DNA from: Dugong dugon
Lineage: Eukaryota > Chordata > Mammalia > Sirenia > Dugongidae
Reading direction: 5' to 3'
Assembly: GCA_030035585.1 (NCBI GenBank)
Contig: CM057475.1
Coordinates: 2,489,501 to 2,553,500 of the forward strand
DNA length: 64,000 nucleotides
Below, piece by piece: positions 47,559 through 63,085 of the stretch. Within the stretch, counting starts at the first letter, position 1, and each line of letters begins with the position of its first letter. Both the position numbers and the translations under genes were made by a program. The notes under the pieces are model-generated. The model was given only the letters and a program-made list of their open reading frames with translations. It searched no databases and was not told the DNA's origin.

Positions 47559-47722
47559 CACAGACACACACACATGTGCACACACACCTTGGTGTGTGTG
47601 TGCAAAGCAGTATCCCTAACTTCCAGACTTGGAAAGTGAAGAAAATGAAAAAGACAAGCTAGCCCTTATCAGCCAGCCTTGGTGTGTGTCCGTGTGTATG
47701 TATGTGTGTGTGTATGTATGAA
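47559..47722. repeat. Two short (CA)n/(TG)n microsatellites
   Basis: (CA)n at 47559-47592 and (TG)n with tatg variants at 47672-47722, facing each other about 80 bp apart. Confidence 0.9.
47607..47665 (+). repeat. Segment repeated at 49718-49775
   Basis: 'aacttccagacttggaaag' then tgaagaaaatgaaaaag recurs 2.1 kb downstream as aacttccaaacctggaaag then tgaagaaaatggaaaag. The two lie on either side of the KRAB exons. Confidence 0.75.
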
Positions 47723-48032
47723 TGTAAATATATATGTATTTAAATATGTATCTCAGTCACATTATGAGCATCTTGAGAGCAAGATTTTTTTTATAATTCA
47801 TCTTTCTATTCCCAGAAAGTGGGACACTTCCAGATACACTGGGGAACTTGAGATTTTTTTTTTTTTGCATGAATTTAGAAATACGTGGTTAGAGTACTTT
47901 TACTGATTGTTTTCTCATGACATGTAATGTCAAATAAAGTCCAGAGTAGGTGCGCTGTGTAACATTTTCTCTTCAGTTATCAACGATAAACACAACAATG
48001 TTAGATCCCAAACATAGTGCTTGTCACTCTAG

Positions 48033-48929
<897 letters not shown>

Positions 48930-49375
48930 GTGTATTATTCATTCAACAAGTATTAGCATTTATTTATTTGCACTGTAGTTATGTTTATGAGCTAGGGATA
49001 TTACTGTGGACAGTACAATAATCCTACTGTTATGAAGTCTATATTCTTGTGTTGGAAGAGAGTGAAATGTGTGCTATTTTAGCAAGTGTTTTCAGAAGGA
49101 CCCTCTGGATCAGAATCAGAATGCAGATTTTAATGAAGCGAGGAAGTATGTGGAGTATGTGGTTTCTGAATATCCTAGGCATTGGAGGGTTTTGAGCAAA
49201 GAAATGACATGATGTGATTCATGTATCTCTCTGGTTGTTGTACAGAGAAAATGCCAGCTGAGGGGATAGAGTGGGGTGGGGAGAAGGCAACGGTAAGATC
49301 TACAGTTGTCCACGTGTGTGGGATGATGGTGGCTTACATGAGCTTGGAAGTTATAGAGTTCATATGAAGTGTTTA
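48930..49375 (+). repeat. Ancient mammalian repeat
   Basis: attcattcaacaagtattag, then 'cattggagggttttgagc', aaagaaatgacatgatgtga and gggatgatggtggcttacat: same family and block order as 28920-30480, here uninterrupted but internally deleted. Confidence 0.6.
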
Positions 49376-49499
49376 GTTTCTGGAAGAATTTTGAAGATGT
49401 ACCTGAAATAGTATTTGTTAGATTGCTTTTGGAATATAAGAAAAAGTAGCACTTGATACATAGAGATATAATTTATTATGCTGGAGAGAATACTGGGGA

Positions 49500-51090
49500 G
49501 AAACAATGCTGGGAGGAAATTATAAAGATGTAACTAAATCTAAACAAACATTGTATATGTAAAATAGTGTCTTTTAGGTATAAAAAGTACAAACAAAATA
49601 CTAGAAAATAGCATGTAAGTCAATTAGTGGTTAGAGTTCTTTTATAATTTTTTAAAATTTTTCTGAAGACATTTGTTAAATATGCATGGTAAAATTTAAT
49701 GAGTATATGCCAAAATAAGCAAAACAATATCCGTAACTTCCAAACCTGGAAAGTGAAGAAAATGGAAAAGAACCAGCCATAGTCAAAAAAAATTGAATCA
49801 GACCAAACAAGGGTAATAAATGAATGGGGAATAAAGGATGGTAAATATAGAACAAATAGAAACTACAAGAAAAATATAGGAAACAACTCCAGGTATGTTA
49901 ATAATAAATATTTTAGTGATAAATACAAATAGATTAAATTTTTCTGGTAAAAGAGATTATCGAGTTGTATTTTTAAAAGCTACCTATAGACTTTTTGGGG
50001 AGTTACACTTAAACCATATAAAACAATATGTAATAAAAAGGAGAATATAAAAGGAATAAGCATATACTAAAGAAAATAGAATTGAGATATCTCTATTGAT
50101 ATCAAATAAAATTGGTTTAAGACAAGAATGTCTATTGAGATACAAATGCTCAGTATGTATTCATCACAAAAGGAAAAGATAATGGTTAGAACTAAAACAC
50201 TAGTTTCAAATAAAACTTGATAGAACTATAGAGAGAAATTGCCAAAAATACTATAGTGAGAGATTGCAATTTACCTGTTTCAGTTATTGATAAATCAAGC
50301 ATAAAATTCTTTAATAAAAACCTAGAAAATTTGAAACACAAATTCATAATCTTAAAGCAAAAACCCTAAACAAGTATTAGGAAACTGTATTCAGTAATGA
50401 GTTAAAAAAAAAAAAAAAAAAAAAAAGCATGATTGAATTTACCCTGGCAATCAATGCAAGATGATTTACAATTAGTAACTGTTTGATTATAATTTATCTC
50501 ATTAATACTTTAAAGAGTAAAAACCCATGTCATCTTAATAGATGTAAGATAAAAATCAGCTCCGATTTTTAATAGAAATGTCTACTAAAAGGATAGAAAG
50601 ATATATCTTCATTCTTACCAAAGGTAACAGGAATCTGTTTCAGACATCATTCTTCAAACCAGATAAAAATCAGATTTTCAGTCTTAAAACTTGTATTAAT
50701 ATTCTGAAGTTCTTACCCAGAGTGATGAGACAGAAAATGAAATTAATAAAAGTTAAAATCATTAGAAAACCAAATTCATTTACAGATGTTACAGTTGTCA
50801 TAATGAAACAATAAAGGAATCTGCAGAGAAATGATTAAAAATAGTATGAGTTTATATAGCAAGTTGAATATAAGATCAGTGTATATAATCACATTTATAA
50901 GTAAGCTTTACAAAACACAGTTCAAAGAAATTGAACTATTTACAATGGAAAGAAAAAGAAAAATGTATTTAAAGACATTAAAGGAAACCTAAAAATAGAG
51001 GTAGGAAGCACTCAGTAATATCAAGTTGCAAAGTCCTCCCCAAAATTTACCTGTAGCTTCAATGTAATGTCAATAAAAATATCCACTATT
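49500..51090 (+). mobile_element. Old L1 remnant, sense
   Basis: Highly decayed A-rich DNA that follows the ORF2 linker and reverse-transcriptase part of an old L1 (agctacctatagactttttg, atgagacagaaaatgaaatt, 'caaattcatttacagatg'). No open frame. An A-run lies at 50405-50426. 49718-49775 repeats 47607. Confidence 0.55.
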
Positions 51091-54056
51091 TTTTGTTTGT
51101 TTCATTTTGCTTGGAGTTTGATTTGTCTGTTCTTGTTATTTTAGCACTTAATGTGATAAATTTTAATTGGTATGGAATAAGAATAAGAAGCAGAAAGGGG
51201 AGCTTGGCCTCCTTCCTAGATATGAAGATTTATTGTAATGCTTCAGCAATTACGAGTATGGACTTTTTTTTTTGAGGTAAAATTCACATAAAATTCACCA
51301 TTTTAACTATTTAGAAGTGTTTATTTCAGTGGCTTCTAATACATGCACAGTGTTGTGTAACCATCACCACTCTCTGAATTCTAGAACATTTTCATCATCC
51401 TAAAAAGAATGCCTACATCTTTTAAGCAGTCATTCCCTACTTCTCTTTACTCCCAGTCAGTGGTAGTCACTAATCTACCTTCTGTCTCTATGGATGTGCC
51501 TATTCTGGACATTTCATATAAATGGAATCATTCAGTATTTAGCATTTGGTGCTTGTCTTTGTCATTTAGTATAATGTTTTCCACATTCATCTGTGTTGTA
51601 GCATCTATCAGTATTTCATTCCTTTTTACGGTTGAATAATATTCTGTTTTATGAATATGCCACACTTTTAAATTCATTTATCAATTGATGGACATTTGGG
51701 TTCTCACTTTTTTGGCTAGTATCTATAATGCTGTTCTGAATATCCATATACAACTTTTTGGTTGAACATCTTCTTTTATTTCTTTTGAGTAATATACCTA
51801 AGAGTAGAATTGCTGGATCATATGGTAATTCTATGTTTAATTGTTAAGGAACTGCCAAACTGTTTGCCACAGTGACTGCACCATGTTATATTTTCAGCAG
51901 CAATATATGAATGTTACAATTTCTCCATATCCTTATCAACACTTATTATTTTCTTTTTAATCTTTTTTCAATTATAATTATCCTAGTGGGTGTGAAGTGG
52001 TTTATCTCATTGTGGTTTTGGTTTGTGTTTGCCCAGTGACTAATGATGTTTGTCATCTTTTCATGTGCTCATTGACCGTTGGTATGTGGCATTTTTAATT
52101 CGGTTGTTCGTCCTTTGTTGTTGAATTGTAAGAGTTCTTTACATATCATGAATATGAGACCCTCATCAGATTGATTTGCAAGTATTTCTCTACTTATTAA
52201 GAGTGTCCTTTGCACAGAAATTTTTATTTTTAGAAAATCCAGTTTATTTTTTCTTTTGTTACTTGTGTTTTGGTGTCATATTTAGGAATTCATTGCTTTA
52301 TCTGAGGTCGTGAAGATTTACCCTTATGTTTTTTTCTGGGAACTTCATAATTTTAGCTTTTATATTTAGGTCTATGATCCATTTTGACTTAATTTTTATA
52401 TATGGTGAGAGGGAGAGGTCCAAACTACATTCTTTGTATGTAGATATATCCAATTATCTCAGCACCCATTTGTTGGAAGGCATTCTTTCCTTATGGATTT
52501 ATTTCTGGACTCTCAATTCTAGTCCATTGCTCTGTATGTCCCTCCTTAGGCCAGCAGCACACTATTTGGATTACTGTAGCTTTATAGTAAGTGTTGAGAT
52601 TGAGAAGTATGAGTCTTCCAACTTTTTCCTCCTTTTTCAAGATTGTTTTGTCTATTTGGGTCTCATTGCAATTCCATATGAATTTGAGCATCAGCTTGTC
52701 CATTTCTGCAAAAAAGGCAGTTTGAATTTTGTTTGGGATTACATTGAATCTTTAGATCATTTGGGAGAGTATATAATCTGAACAATATTAAGTCTTCCAA
52801 TCATTTTAATTATTTAGTACTTAATTTTTTCTTTAATTAATTTTTTTAGTTTTCAGTGTACAAGTCTTACCCTTCATGGGTTAAATTTATTCTTAAAGTA
52901 TTTTATTTTTTTGTATGCTATAGTGAATGGAACTGTTTAATTTGGTTTTGACTTGTTCATACTGGTGTATAGAAACACAACTGATTTTTTTGTTGATCTT
53001 GTACTCTGCAACTTTACTGAATTTTATTTTATTAGATCTAGTTTTTTTTGTGGATTCTTTGTAATTTTCTGTATGTAGGATCATGCCCTCTGTGAATAGA
53101 GATAGTTTTGCTTCTTCCTTTCCAATTTGGATGTCTTTTCTTTCTTTTTCTTGCCCAGTTGCTCTGTCTAGAACTTCCAGTAAAATGTTGAATATCAGCA
53201 GTGAAAGCAGACATCTTTGTCTTGTTCTTTATCTCAAGGGACGTTTTCAGTCTTTCACCATTGAGTATGATGTTAACTGGGGTTTTCATGAATACTTCTA
53301 TTATGCTGAGGAAGTTCTTCTCTATCCCTAGATTGTTGAATGTTTTTATCATGAAATAGTGTTGGATTTTGTCAAATGCTTTTTCTGCATCAATTGAGAG
53401 GATTGTTTAGTTTTTTTCCCTCTTCATTTTATTAATATGGCATAGTACATTGATGTCCATGTCTTGAACCACCTTTATATTCCTGAAGAAATCCTATTTG
53501 TTCATGGTGTATACTTTCAATATACCTCTGAATTTGCTAGTATTTTGTTGAAGGTTTTTGTGTTTATCTTTATAGGGGATGTTGGTCTGTAGTTTTCTTT
53601 TGATGTCTTTGTCTGGCTTTGGTGTTAGGGTAATGCTGGCCTCATAGAGTTAGGGAAATATTCCCTCCTCTTCTATTTTTGGAAGCGTTTGAGCAGGATT
53701 GGTGTTAATTCTTCTTTAAATGTTTGATAGAATTCACCAGTGAAGCCATCTGATCCTGAGCTTTTCTTTGTTGGACGTCTTTTGATTATTGACTCTTTTT
53801 TTTTTTTTTTTGTTATATATCTATTCTTATTTTCTTTTTTCCTCTTAAGTCAGTTTTGATAGTTTGTATATTTCTAGGAATTTGTCAGTTTTAGCTAGGT
53901 TATCTAATTTGTTGGCATACAGTTATTCATAGTATTTGTTAATATTTATTTTTATTTCTATAACTGCAGTAATAATGGTCCCCACTTTCATTCTTGATTT
54001 TAGTTGTTAGAGTCTTCTCTCTTTTTTTTAGGTGTAAATTAGTAGAAGCTAGTGTA
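51091..54056 (-). mobile_element. Old L1 (L1M-like), antisense
   Basis: From about 51260 the minus-strand 3' end (aattcacataaaattcacc, gttgtgtaaccatcaccact) runs into ORF2. The protein remnants are at 52703-52491 (KLMLKFIWNCNETQIDKTIL) and 53352-53038 (a reverse-transcriptase part, [26 protein letters not shown]), continuing to about 54050. Many stops. 51091-51260 is unassigned or a sense L1 end. Confidence 0.85.
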
Positions 54057-54266
54057 GGGGGGCCCTGATGGCACAATGGTTAAACGCTTGGCTGCTAACT
54101 AAAAGGTTGGTAGTTCGCACCCATCTGGTGGTTCCACAAGAGAAAGGACCTGGCAGTCCGCTCCCATAAAGATTACATCCTAGAAAATCCAATGGGACAG
54201 TTCTGCTCTGTCACTCAGAGTCACTATGAGTTGAAATCAACTTGACAGCACCTAACAAGAGCAACA
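54057..54266 (+). mobile_element. AfroSINE-type SINE, long form
   Basis: Head 'ggccctgatggcacaatgg', B-box region 'ggtagttcgcacccatctgg', middle block 'ggcagtccgctcccataaag', tail agtcactatgagttgaaatc ... cagcacctaacaagagc. Confidence 0.88.
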
Positions 54267-55268
54267 GTGTAAGTTAGGTATAAGTTGGCTAGGAGTCTGA
54301 GATTTGTACTTTGAAACAGTTTTTTAAGTAATTGCAATGTATACAACTTACATATCCACTGATTCATTATTCATTCAGACGCATTGAAAGGAAATTGGAT
54401 ATATGATAATACTTGCCAGAACCATGGGTTCTATTTGTGAAACAAGAAGAGAAGCAACATCAAGATATTTAGAAATTCATCATTTAAAAAGAATATTTGT
54501 TATAGAGCAGTGCTGTACCAAGTATTATAATTATTATCACTAACTTCTGACAATGTTTGAGAAGACATTTTTCAGATATTTTGGGACAGTAGCCATTTTT
54601 TGAAGGCTTGACTAGCTTATGAGTAGGGCTAAGATTGGAAGGCCTCCTAACCAAGTAGAGGTCTGTGGTTGGGGATGAGCAACTTATGGGAAGAAAATTG
54701 ACTGGCTTATGGAGAGCAGAGGATAGTGATTGTGGCCACAAGGAATGATGATTACCAACAGCAGTTAGAAACCAGGACTTTGATTTCTTGGTACATTGGG
54801 ACATTAGGTTCAGGATGTTATAGGATTTTGAGCATAATATTGTTAATGTTAGATTGAATGTGAGTAGTAACAGGGTAATAACTGTCATGTTTAGGAAAAA
54901 ACTTTTTATAATAAATACGTATAGAGATTAGTAAAGATCTCAAGACTAAATTAAAAACTATGATCTTTAAGATTCACGCAGTAGATCGGAACAAGAAAGG
55001 CTGAAACAAATACGTGTATGGAAAGTAAAGGCTTAGTGTGTGTGAGGAGCAAGACTGTTGATAAGTATATTGGTGAGTAGAAATTGGGAAACTTTACGAT
55101 TTGTTGGCCATGACAGGTTTATTAGTGAACAACTCTGGTAGAAGAAAATGAAGGTACAACAGCTGAGTAAAACTGCACCCAATCTTATTTCATGAATACC
55201 GTAAGTATATGTTTTTTCTGGATCTTGGGTTTCTGTGTAAATCAGAGCTAGAATTACAGTCTAGATAA
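54267..55268 (+). other. Intron, no element recognised
   Basis: About 1 kb of A/T-rich DNA. The minus-strand open frame 54484-54888 has no recognisable motif. Confidence 0.4.
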
Positions 55269-55283
55269 TAGAATTGCTTTTTT

Positions 55284-56177
55284 TTAAAATTATTTTTGTG
55301 CTTTAGGTGAAAGTTTACAGCTCAAGTTAGTTTCTCATACAAAAATTTATACACACATTGTTATGTGACCCTAGTTGCTATCCTTGTAATATGACTGCAC
55401 ATTCCTCCCATCCACCTCGAATTTCCTGTGTCCGTTCAACCAGCTCCTATCCCTTTCTGCCTTCTTGTCTCTCTTTTGGACAGGAGCTGCCCATTTAGTC
55501 TTGCGTATCTACTTGAGCTAAGAAGCACAGTCTTCATGAGCATCATTTATAGTCTAGCCTATTCTTTGTCTGAAGAGTTGGGTTCGGGAATGGTTTTAGT
55601 TCTGCGTTAACAGAGGGTCCGGTGGCCATGTCTTCTGGGGTTCCTTCAGTCTCAGTCAGACCATTAAGTCTGATCTTTTTACTAGAATTTGAGTTCTGCA
55701 TCCTACTTTTCTCCTGCTCCATCAGGGACTCTCTGTTGTGTTCCTTATCAGGGCAGTCATTGGTGGTAGCCAGGCACCATCTAGTTCTGGTATCAGGCTG
55801 ATGAGAGTCTCTGGTTTATGTGGCCCTTTCTGTCACTTGGGCTCATATTTTCCTTGAGTCTTTGGTGTTTTTCATTCTTTTTTGCTTCAGGTGGGTTGGG
55901 ACCAATTGATGCATCTTAGATGGTCGCTTTCTAGCTTTCAAGACCCCAGATGCCAGTCACCAAAGTGGGATGCAGAACATTTTTTAAATAAACTTTGTTA
56001 TGCCAACTGACCTAGGTGTCTCCTGAAACCATGGTCCCCAGGCCCCGTCCCTCCTACATGGTCCCTCGAAGTGTTTGGTTGTGTTCGGGAAACTTCTTAG
56101 TTTTGGTTTAATCCAGTTGTACTGACTTCCTCTATATTGTGTGTTGTCCTTCCCTTCACCTAAAATAATTCTTGTCT
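55284..56177 (-). mobile_element. 5'-truncated L1 3' end, antisense, 15-bp duplication
   Basis: 894 bp of antisense L1 3' UTR, the longest copy of the subfamily seen at 8359, 14590 and 16269. It contains 'caagaccccagatgcc' and 'aaaccatggtccccagg', blocks shared with the 3' UTR of copies A-C. Flanked by perfect 'tagaattgctttttt' at 55269-55283 and 56178-56192. Confidence 0.9.
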
Positions 56178-56192
56178 TAGAATTGCTTTTTT

Positions 56193-56720
56193 AACATGAG
56201 GAAATGATTGCTTTGTGAAATTTATTTGGTGTCCTTAAGCAGGACAAAAAAGAACTGTATGAGATTGGAAGCATGTACATTGGTGAGAATCCTACAAGAG
56301 ATAAGGATGTAGATCTTCATTTGCTCCCTCCAAACCAACTTTTTTTTTTTTCTGGTATCTCCCCTTAACACTGTTGTTAACTAATTTATCTTGTGATTTC
56401 TACCTGTTATTCATTGTTTTGCTGTATTTCCCATTTATCCTACAAGCATTCATCCAGACAGTACCCTCTTAAATTCTATGTTTATTTTACTTTCTCTGTC
56501 TTTGAAGATCACGTTTTTAAAGTGCCAAGTTACTGTGTTTTTATTACCAGATTTCTCACCAGATTTCACTACCACAGGTTGTCTTGTCCAGTCTAGGGGA
56601 GTGAAAAGTATGCCCTTGGGATTATGTTCAGAAGATCAGTCTGTACTGGATATTTGTACATTAAGTCTCCTTTCCACATGATATGTATGTTATGGTATGG
56701 TAAATTATTCTCATTTCTAG
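56193..56720 (+). other. End of intron 4
   Basis: Unassigned intron ending in the acceptor attctcatttctag at 56720. The open frame that runs through the acceptor from 56624 is partly intronic. Confidence 0.5.
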
Positions 56721-58630
<1,910 letters not shown>

Positions 58631-58892
58631 TCCAAGCAACTACACAGAGAAGAAACCCCTGTCAACATCCTGAAAGTCCAAAAACCTTTTCTTAACCTGA
58701 TTTTCTCAGTTTACATTTCAAATAGCACAGGGGAAAATCTTAATAAATATGGGAGTTTTTTCATCCAGAAATAAAAGTGAAATCTCATTGATCAGCAGAT
58801 ATTTGATATTTGGAAGACCTTATGAATGTTTTGAATATGTTACAGTTTTGAAAATAATTGATTCTTGATTATATGTAAGTATAAGAATAGCC
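58631..58892 (+). other. Probable 3' UTR of the zinc-finger locus
   Basis: Sequence just behind the finger array, still with weak finger-like echoes (ttgaatatg; accttatgaatgt at 58821). No element seen. Confidence 0.4.
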
Positions 58893-59088
58893 TTTGTGGC
58901 CATGGTTAAGTGCTCAGCTGTTAACCAAAACATTGGCAGTTCGAGCTCACCAGCCGCTCTGCAGGAGAAAGAGGTGGCAGTCTGCTTCCGTAAAAATTAC
59001 AGCCTTGGAAACCCAATGAGGCAGTTCTGCTTTGTTCTGCAGGGTTGCTATAAGTCAGAATCAACTTGACGGAAATGAGTTTTGGTTT
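58893..59088 (+). mobile_element. AfroSINE-type SINE, long form
   Basis: Head ggccatggttaagtgctcag, B-box region 'ggcagttcgagctcaccag', middle block gtggcagtctgcttccgtaa, tail 'gggttgctataagtcagaat', ttgacggaaatgagttttgg. The very start of the head is lost. Confidence 0.88.
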
Positions 59089-61092
59089 ATATATAAGAGG
59101 ATTTATCTCACTACACATACGCAATTTGGGAAGTCAGAATAAAAAATTTTTTCTAGGAATATTACAATCAAAAGATACGATACCAAAATTGTTATTGAAA
59201 ATATTCAGTTGTATATGTGTTTACTGTGTAAAAGGAATCTATCTTTGAACAGTACAATTGAGTAATCATGAGTACTGTATTAAATATAAATGTGAAAAGT
59301 CATTGAGTTTTATGAGTATGCTTTATAAGAGAAATATTGTGTGTGTTGGTTTGGTTACTGGAAGCTCTCATAATCCTAGGTAAAATGTATCCTGAGCTGT
59401 ATAATTATTACATGTTTAAAATTCCTACACTTAACACTTCTGTCTTTTTCAAGCATAAGAACAAAATGTGTATTTTAAATATTTGTGGAGTGTAAATTGA
59501 CATATCTTTCTTGCCACTCTCTTGGCTTATATAAACCGATAATACATTGTTACTAGACTACTTCTCCAATAAAGAGTCCAAACAATGTGTTTATAAGTTA
59601 TTCATGCAACTTAGAGTCAGTAAAATGGAATAATAAATTAGGTACACAACAGTTAAGTGCAGGTTTATTTGGAGGACTTCCACTTCCACCCATGAACTTC
59701 TGTGGAACTTGCTATCTCACTGCCAACAACTAGAAAACAAAAGAAGATGTAATAAAACAATTAGGAAACTGGAAAAATATTTGAAACACCTTTTTAAGGT
59801 CATTAGACATTAGAGACCACAAAACTGTGACTGTTCAGGGAAAGGTAGTGAATATCATTATTCTTATGTTTGCCCCAGTTTCTTGTTAGGAGGAATTACC
59901 CAGACTGTGGCATAGGTAGGGATAACTACATATCCTTGCTTAATAAAGAAGGTATATTTTGGAATTCGAGGGGCTAAGGCAGCTGTAATTTGTGGAGCAG
60001 AGTACTGGAGAGAGCTAGCAAAGAAAGAGCCTGAACAATCTGAGTACAAATCTGTACATATGAAAGGTGAGGCTCTTTAAGACCTGGCACAAAAGGCTTC
60101 TGAAGAAGTAACAATTATCAGGGAGCTCTGAGACAATTCCCAGCGCTCATTCAGAGTTCTTATCAGCCAAGACCTTTCCTCTCTCAGATCCTAAGATGTC
60201 AGTCTCTTGTCTTATTCCCCATTTGGTATGATTTCTGAAGTCCCCTTGGACATATTGGAATGGTCGAGTTGGAGATGATTGTGATGCCTAAAATCAACTT
60301 TTCCATCTGGGATGTCTAACACCTCTCCCACTCCCAGTGTAGCCCCTATCTTCTCATAGGTCTCTTAATGGGAAGAATTATCTATATACAGTAAGGTTGA
60401 ACTAATCTTTAAACAAACCTCTGTTAATACAGTAGCTAAAGTATCTCTCTGCCTAATATACAGAGAGCTCAACTCTTTATAGCAGAGGAGAGGCAGCTTG
60501 GACCTTACAGCTGCACAGTCCCACCTCAGTGCATTGATGTAATCGTGCTCTACAATCTCAGAGTAACATTCTAAAAGAGATGAAGAACCATGGCCAATCT
60601 TGGTGGAGTGTTAACGCCTTCACAGCTTCCTCAGCATTAAGAGATCCTGTGTTCATGCACCTGGGATCAATATTAACAAGTCTGGGATGACACCAGCTGT
60701 TGTTACTGGAAGAGATCTGGATCCCTGTAGAGGATGTATTTGAGAGGAAAGAATGGGAAGACCAGACTTACGGTGTTGGGAGACTTCAGGCAACTCACTT
60801 CTCTCAGTGCTTACAGCCTTCTCTGTATGGTGGTAGGTACTTTAAGTGCATTTCTTCAGTACCTGCTGTGCACCAGACCTGTGTTAGGAATATTCAAGTT
60901 TTACTGAACCGGATATGGTGGTAATGGTATTCCTGTGATAAAGATGAAGAGAATGAGGACCAGAGATGCTAACTGACACTACAGGGAGCAAGGTTAGGTT
61001 TGCCTATCCATCTAAAATAGAAATTCTTAAATATTAACTGTGTACGTATGATACCTGATTGTGTCTGTTTTATTGGTTTTCACTTGTAAATG
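59089..61092. other. 3' flank, no gene recognised
   Basis: About 2 kb without a recognised gene. 59568 carries a poly-A signal. 59640-60560 is moderately G/C and may be a decayed LTR or L1 5' region, but I cannot assign it. The small frames at 59864-60049 (minus) and 60700-60924 (plus) show no domains. Confidence 0.4.
59568..59573 (+). terminator. Candidate polyadenylation signal (AATAAA)
   Basis: AATAAA in 'cttctccaataaagagtcc', followed by a tgtgtttataagttattc stretch, 0.94 kb behind the finger array. Suitable for the zinc-finger locus but not provable from sequence. Confidence 0.35.
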
Positions 61093-61288
61093 TTGTTAGG
61101 TGCTGTTGAATTGATTCTGACTTACAGTAATCCTGTGTGACAGATTAGAACTTCCCCAGAGGGATTTCTTAGCTTTAATCTTTACAGATGTAGATCACCA
61201 GGTATTCTGCAGAGCCGCTGGGTGGGTTTGAACCACCATTCTTTCAGTTAGCAGGCAAGCGCTTAATAGTTTCATCATCAGGTCTCCT
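61093..61288 (-). mobile_element. AfroSINE-type SINE, long form, antisense
   Basis: Tail first (gctgttgaattgattctgac), then a weak middle block (taatctttacagatgtagat), then 'gtgggtttgaaccaccattc' and head to 'atcatcaggtctcctt'. Confidence 0.85.
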
Positions 61289-61749
61289 TTTATCTTGTAT
61301 GTACTATATAACATCATTTTCTAAGTAAATTAATAACGGGTTGAATTAAAATCTCCTGTAATGCTCTGACTACAAAATTGGGACTTGCCACTCAGGAAAC
61401 TATTTTTATTAGATCACTGTGCATCCTACTTGATAATTTTCTATGCATTTCAATACAAGTATAAGTACACATACCAAATGTATCACACAGTGTTGTCATT
61501 TTATGAGAATTTGAACTATGCAAATTTGAAAATTTCCCTAAAAATACTTTCAAATAGTATGTAAAATTTTATGTAATAGAATCCCCAAATTATTTTATAA
61601 TTTGTATCACAAAATTTAAAGTTGGCATGCTCAGTAAATTATGAGTTACTTTTATTGTTGCATACTAGTGGCACATTAACCAATAAAGAAAAATAAACTA
61701 TCATGTCAGTATCTTAGGAATGAAGCATGCTATTATTTACATGTTTTCT
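61289..61749. other. No feature recognised
   Basis: A/T-rich flank, unassigned. Confidence 0.35.
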
Positions 61750-62300
61750 TGGTTTCTTAGTGCTGCTGTAACAAAAATACCACAGGTGGGTGGCTATAAC
61801 AAACAGATTTATTTTCTTGTAGTTTAGGAGGCTAGAAGTCCAAATGCAGGGTGCTGGCTCTAGGGGAAGGATCTCTGTTCACTCTGAGGGAAAATCCTTG
61901 TGTCACCTTTCCTAGTGTTCTTCTTGGCATTTCTTGGTGGCATGTATCCTCCCCTCTGTGCTTCCTTCACTGTGCCTAACTGCTATTTTTATATCTTAGC
62001 ACTGAGTATGTTTAAGGACATCCTACAATGATATGTCTTTATTAACACAACAAAGAAAACCCTATTCCCAAATGGGATTACATCCACAGGTTTGCCAAAC
62101 CAAACCTATTGCTGTCAAGTTGATTCCAATTCATAATGACCCTGTAAGACAGAGTAGAACTGCCCCAATACAGTTTCCAAGGAATGGTTGGTGGATTTGA
62201 ACGCTGACTTTTTGGTTAGCAGCCATATCTCTTAACCACTGTGCAACCAGGGCTCCATCCACAAGAATAGGGGTTAGGATTACAACACATGTTTTGGCCT
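61750..62300 (-). mobile_element. MaLR-like LTR, antisense, split by an AfroSINE
   Basis: 'tttcttagtgctgctgtaac', ggaggctagaagtccaaat, gggaaaatccttgtgtcacc, 'cccaaatgggattacatcc', then after the SINE 'gggttaggattacaacac'. This fits an MLT1/MaLR-type LTR read in antisense. Confidence 0.65.
62097..62256 (-). mobile_element. AfroSINE-type SINE, short form, antisense
   Basis: 'gctgtcaagttgattccaat' to 'ccactgtgcaaccagggctc'. Flanked by catccaca on both sides (about 62081 and 62256), so it was inserted into the LTR with an 8-bp or longer duplication. Confidence 0.88.
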
Positions 62301-62854
62301 ACACAATTCAGTCCATAATATGTTCTTTGGAGGCTCTGAAGTTGATTTAATATCTTGGGCTTTTATTTAATATTCAGGGATATAATTTAAAATCTCATAA
62401 AAATGGCATCTGAGTGTTGCAAGCTTATAGAGAAGACATACCTGAACCACTGCAAGCAGGCTGACAAGAAATTTAAGCAATACCATGATACATTGTTCTG
62501 GTGACTTTTTAAATAATGATTAAAAATAGAAAGCAACGTTAAAAATAATATGCCACGAACAACTGCCCCCTTTACCATGAGACCAGAAAAACTGGATTGT
62601 GCCCAGCTACCATTACTGAACATTTTTGGTCAAAGATTCTATTGATCAAAAGAGGGGAAATGCAGAATTTAAAATTCTCATGAAATCCATTTTCTGGAGC
62701 CATAGAGGCTGGATGAACCCCTGAAACTTGCCCTGAGATAATTTTTAAACCTTAGAAACCATAACTATTCTTAAATAAAAAGGTCTTCTTAAAACCAAAC
62801 AGTAGTTTAGCTTAACTAATAAAGAATGTTTGCCTTGAGCATTGTGCCATTTTA
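62301..62854. other. No feature recognised
   Basis: Unassigned flank. Confidence 0.35.
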
Positions 62855-63085
62855 AGGTCTATCTCTATGGGAACAAACTGACAGCAGCAACTGGAATAAT
62901 TAGGAAATTTAGGGATCAGTGAGTTTATGTTAATGGGTGAGGAACATCTCAAAAGGAGGGTGAGATGGTTGTACAACTCGAAGAATGTAATCGAGTCACT
63001 GAATTGTACATGTAGAAATTGTTGAATTGGTGAGTGTTCTGCTGTGTATATTTTCAACAACAAAAGTAAAATAAATTATAAAAAA
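62855..63085 (+). repeat. Short repeat family, sense
   Basis: 'tgacagcagcaactggaat', tcactgaattgtacatgtag, ctgtgtatattttcaacaac and an A-rich end. This is the sense orientation of the family at 25246, 29531 and 34322. Confidence 0.65.
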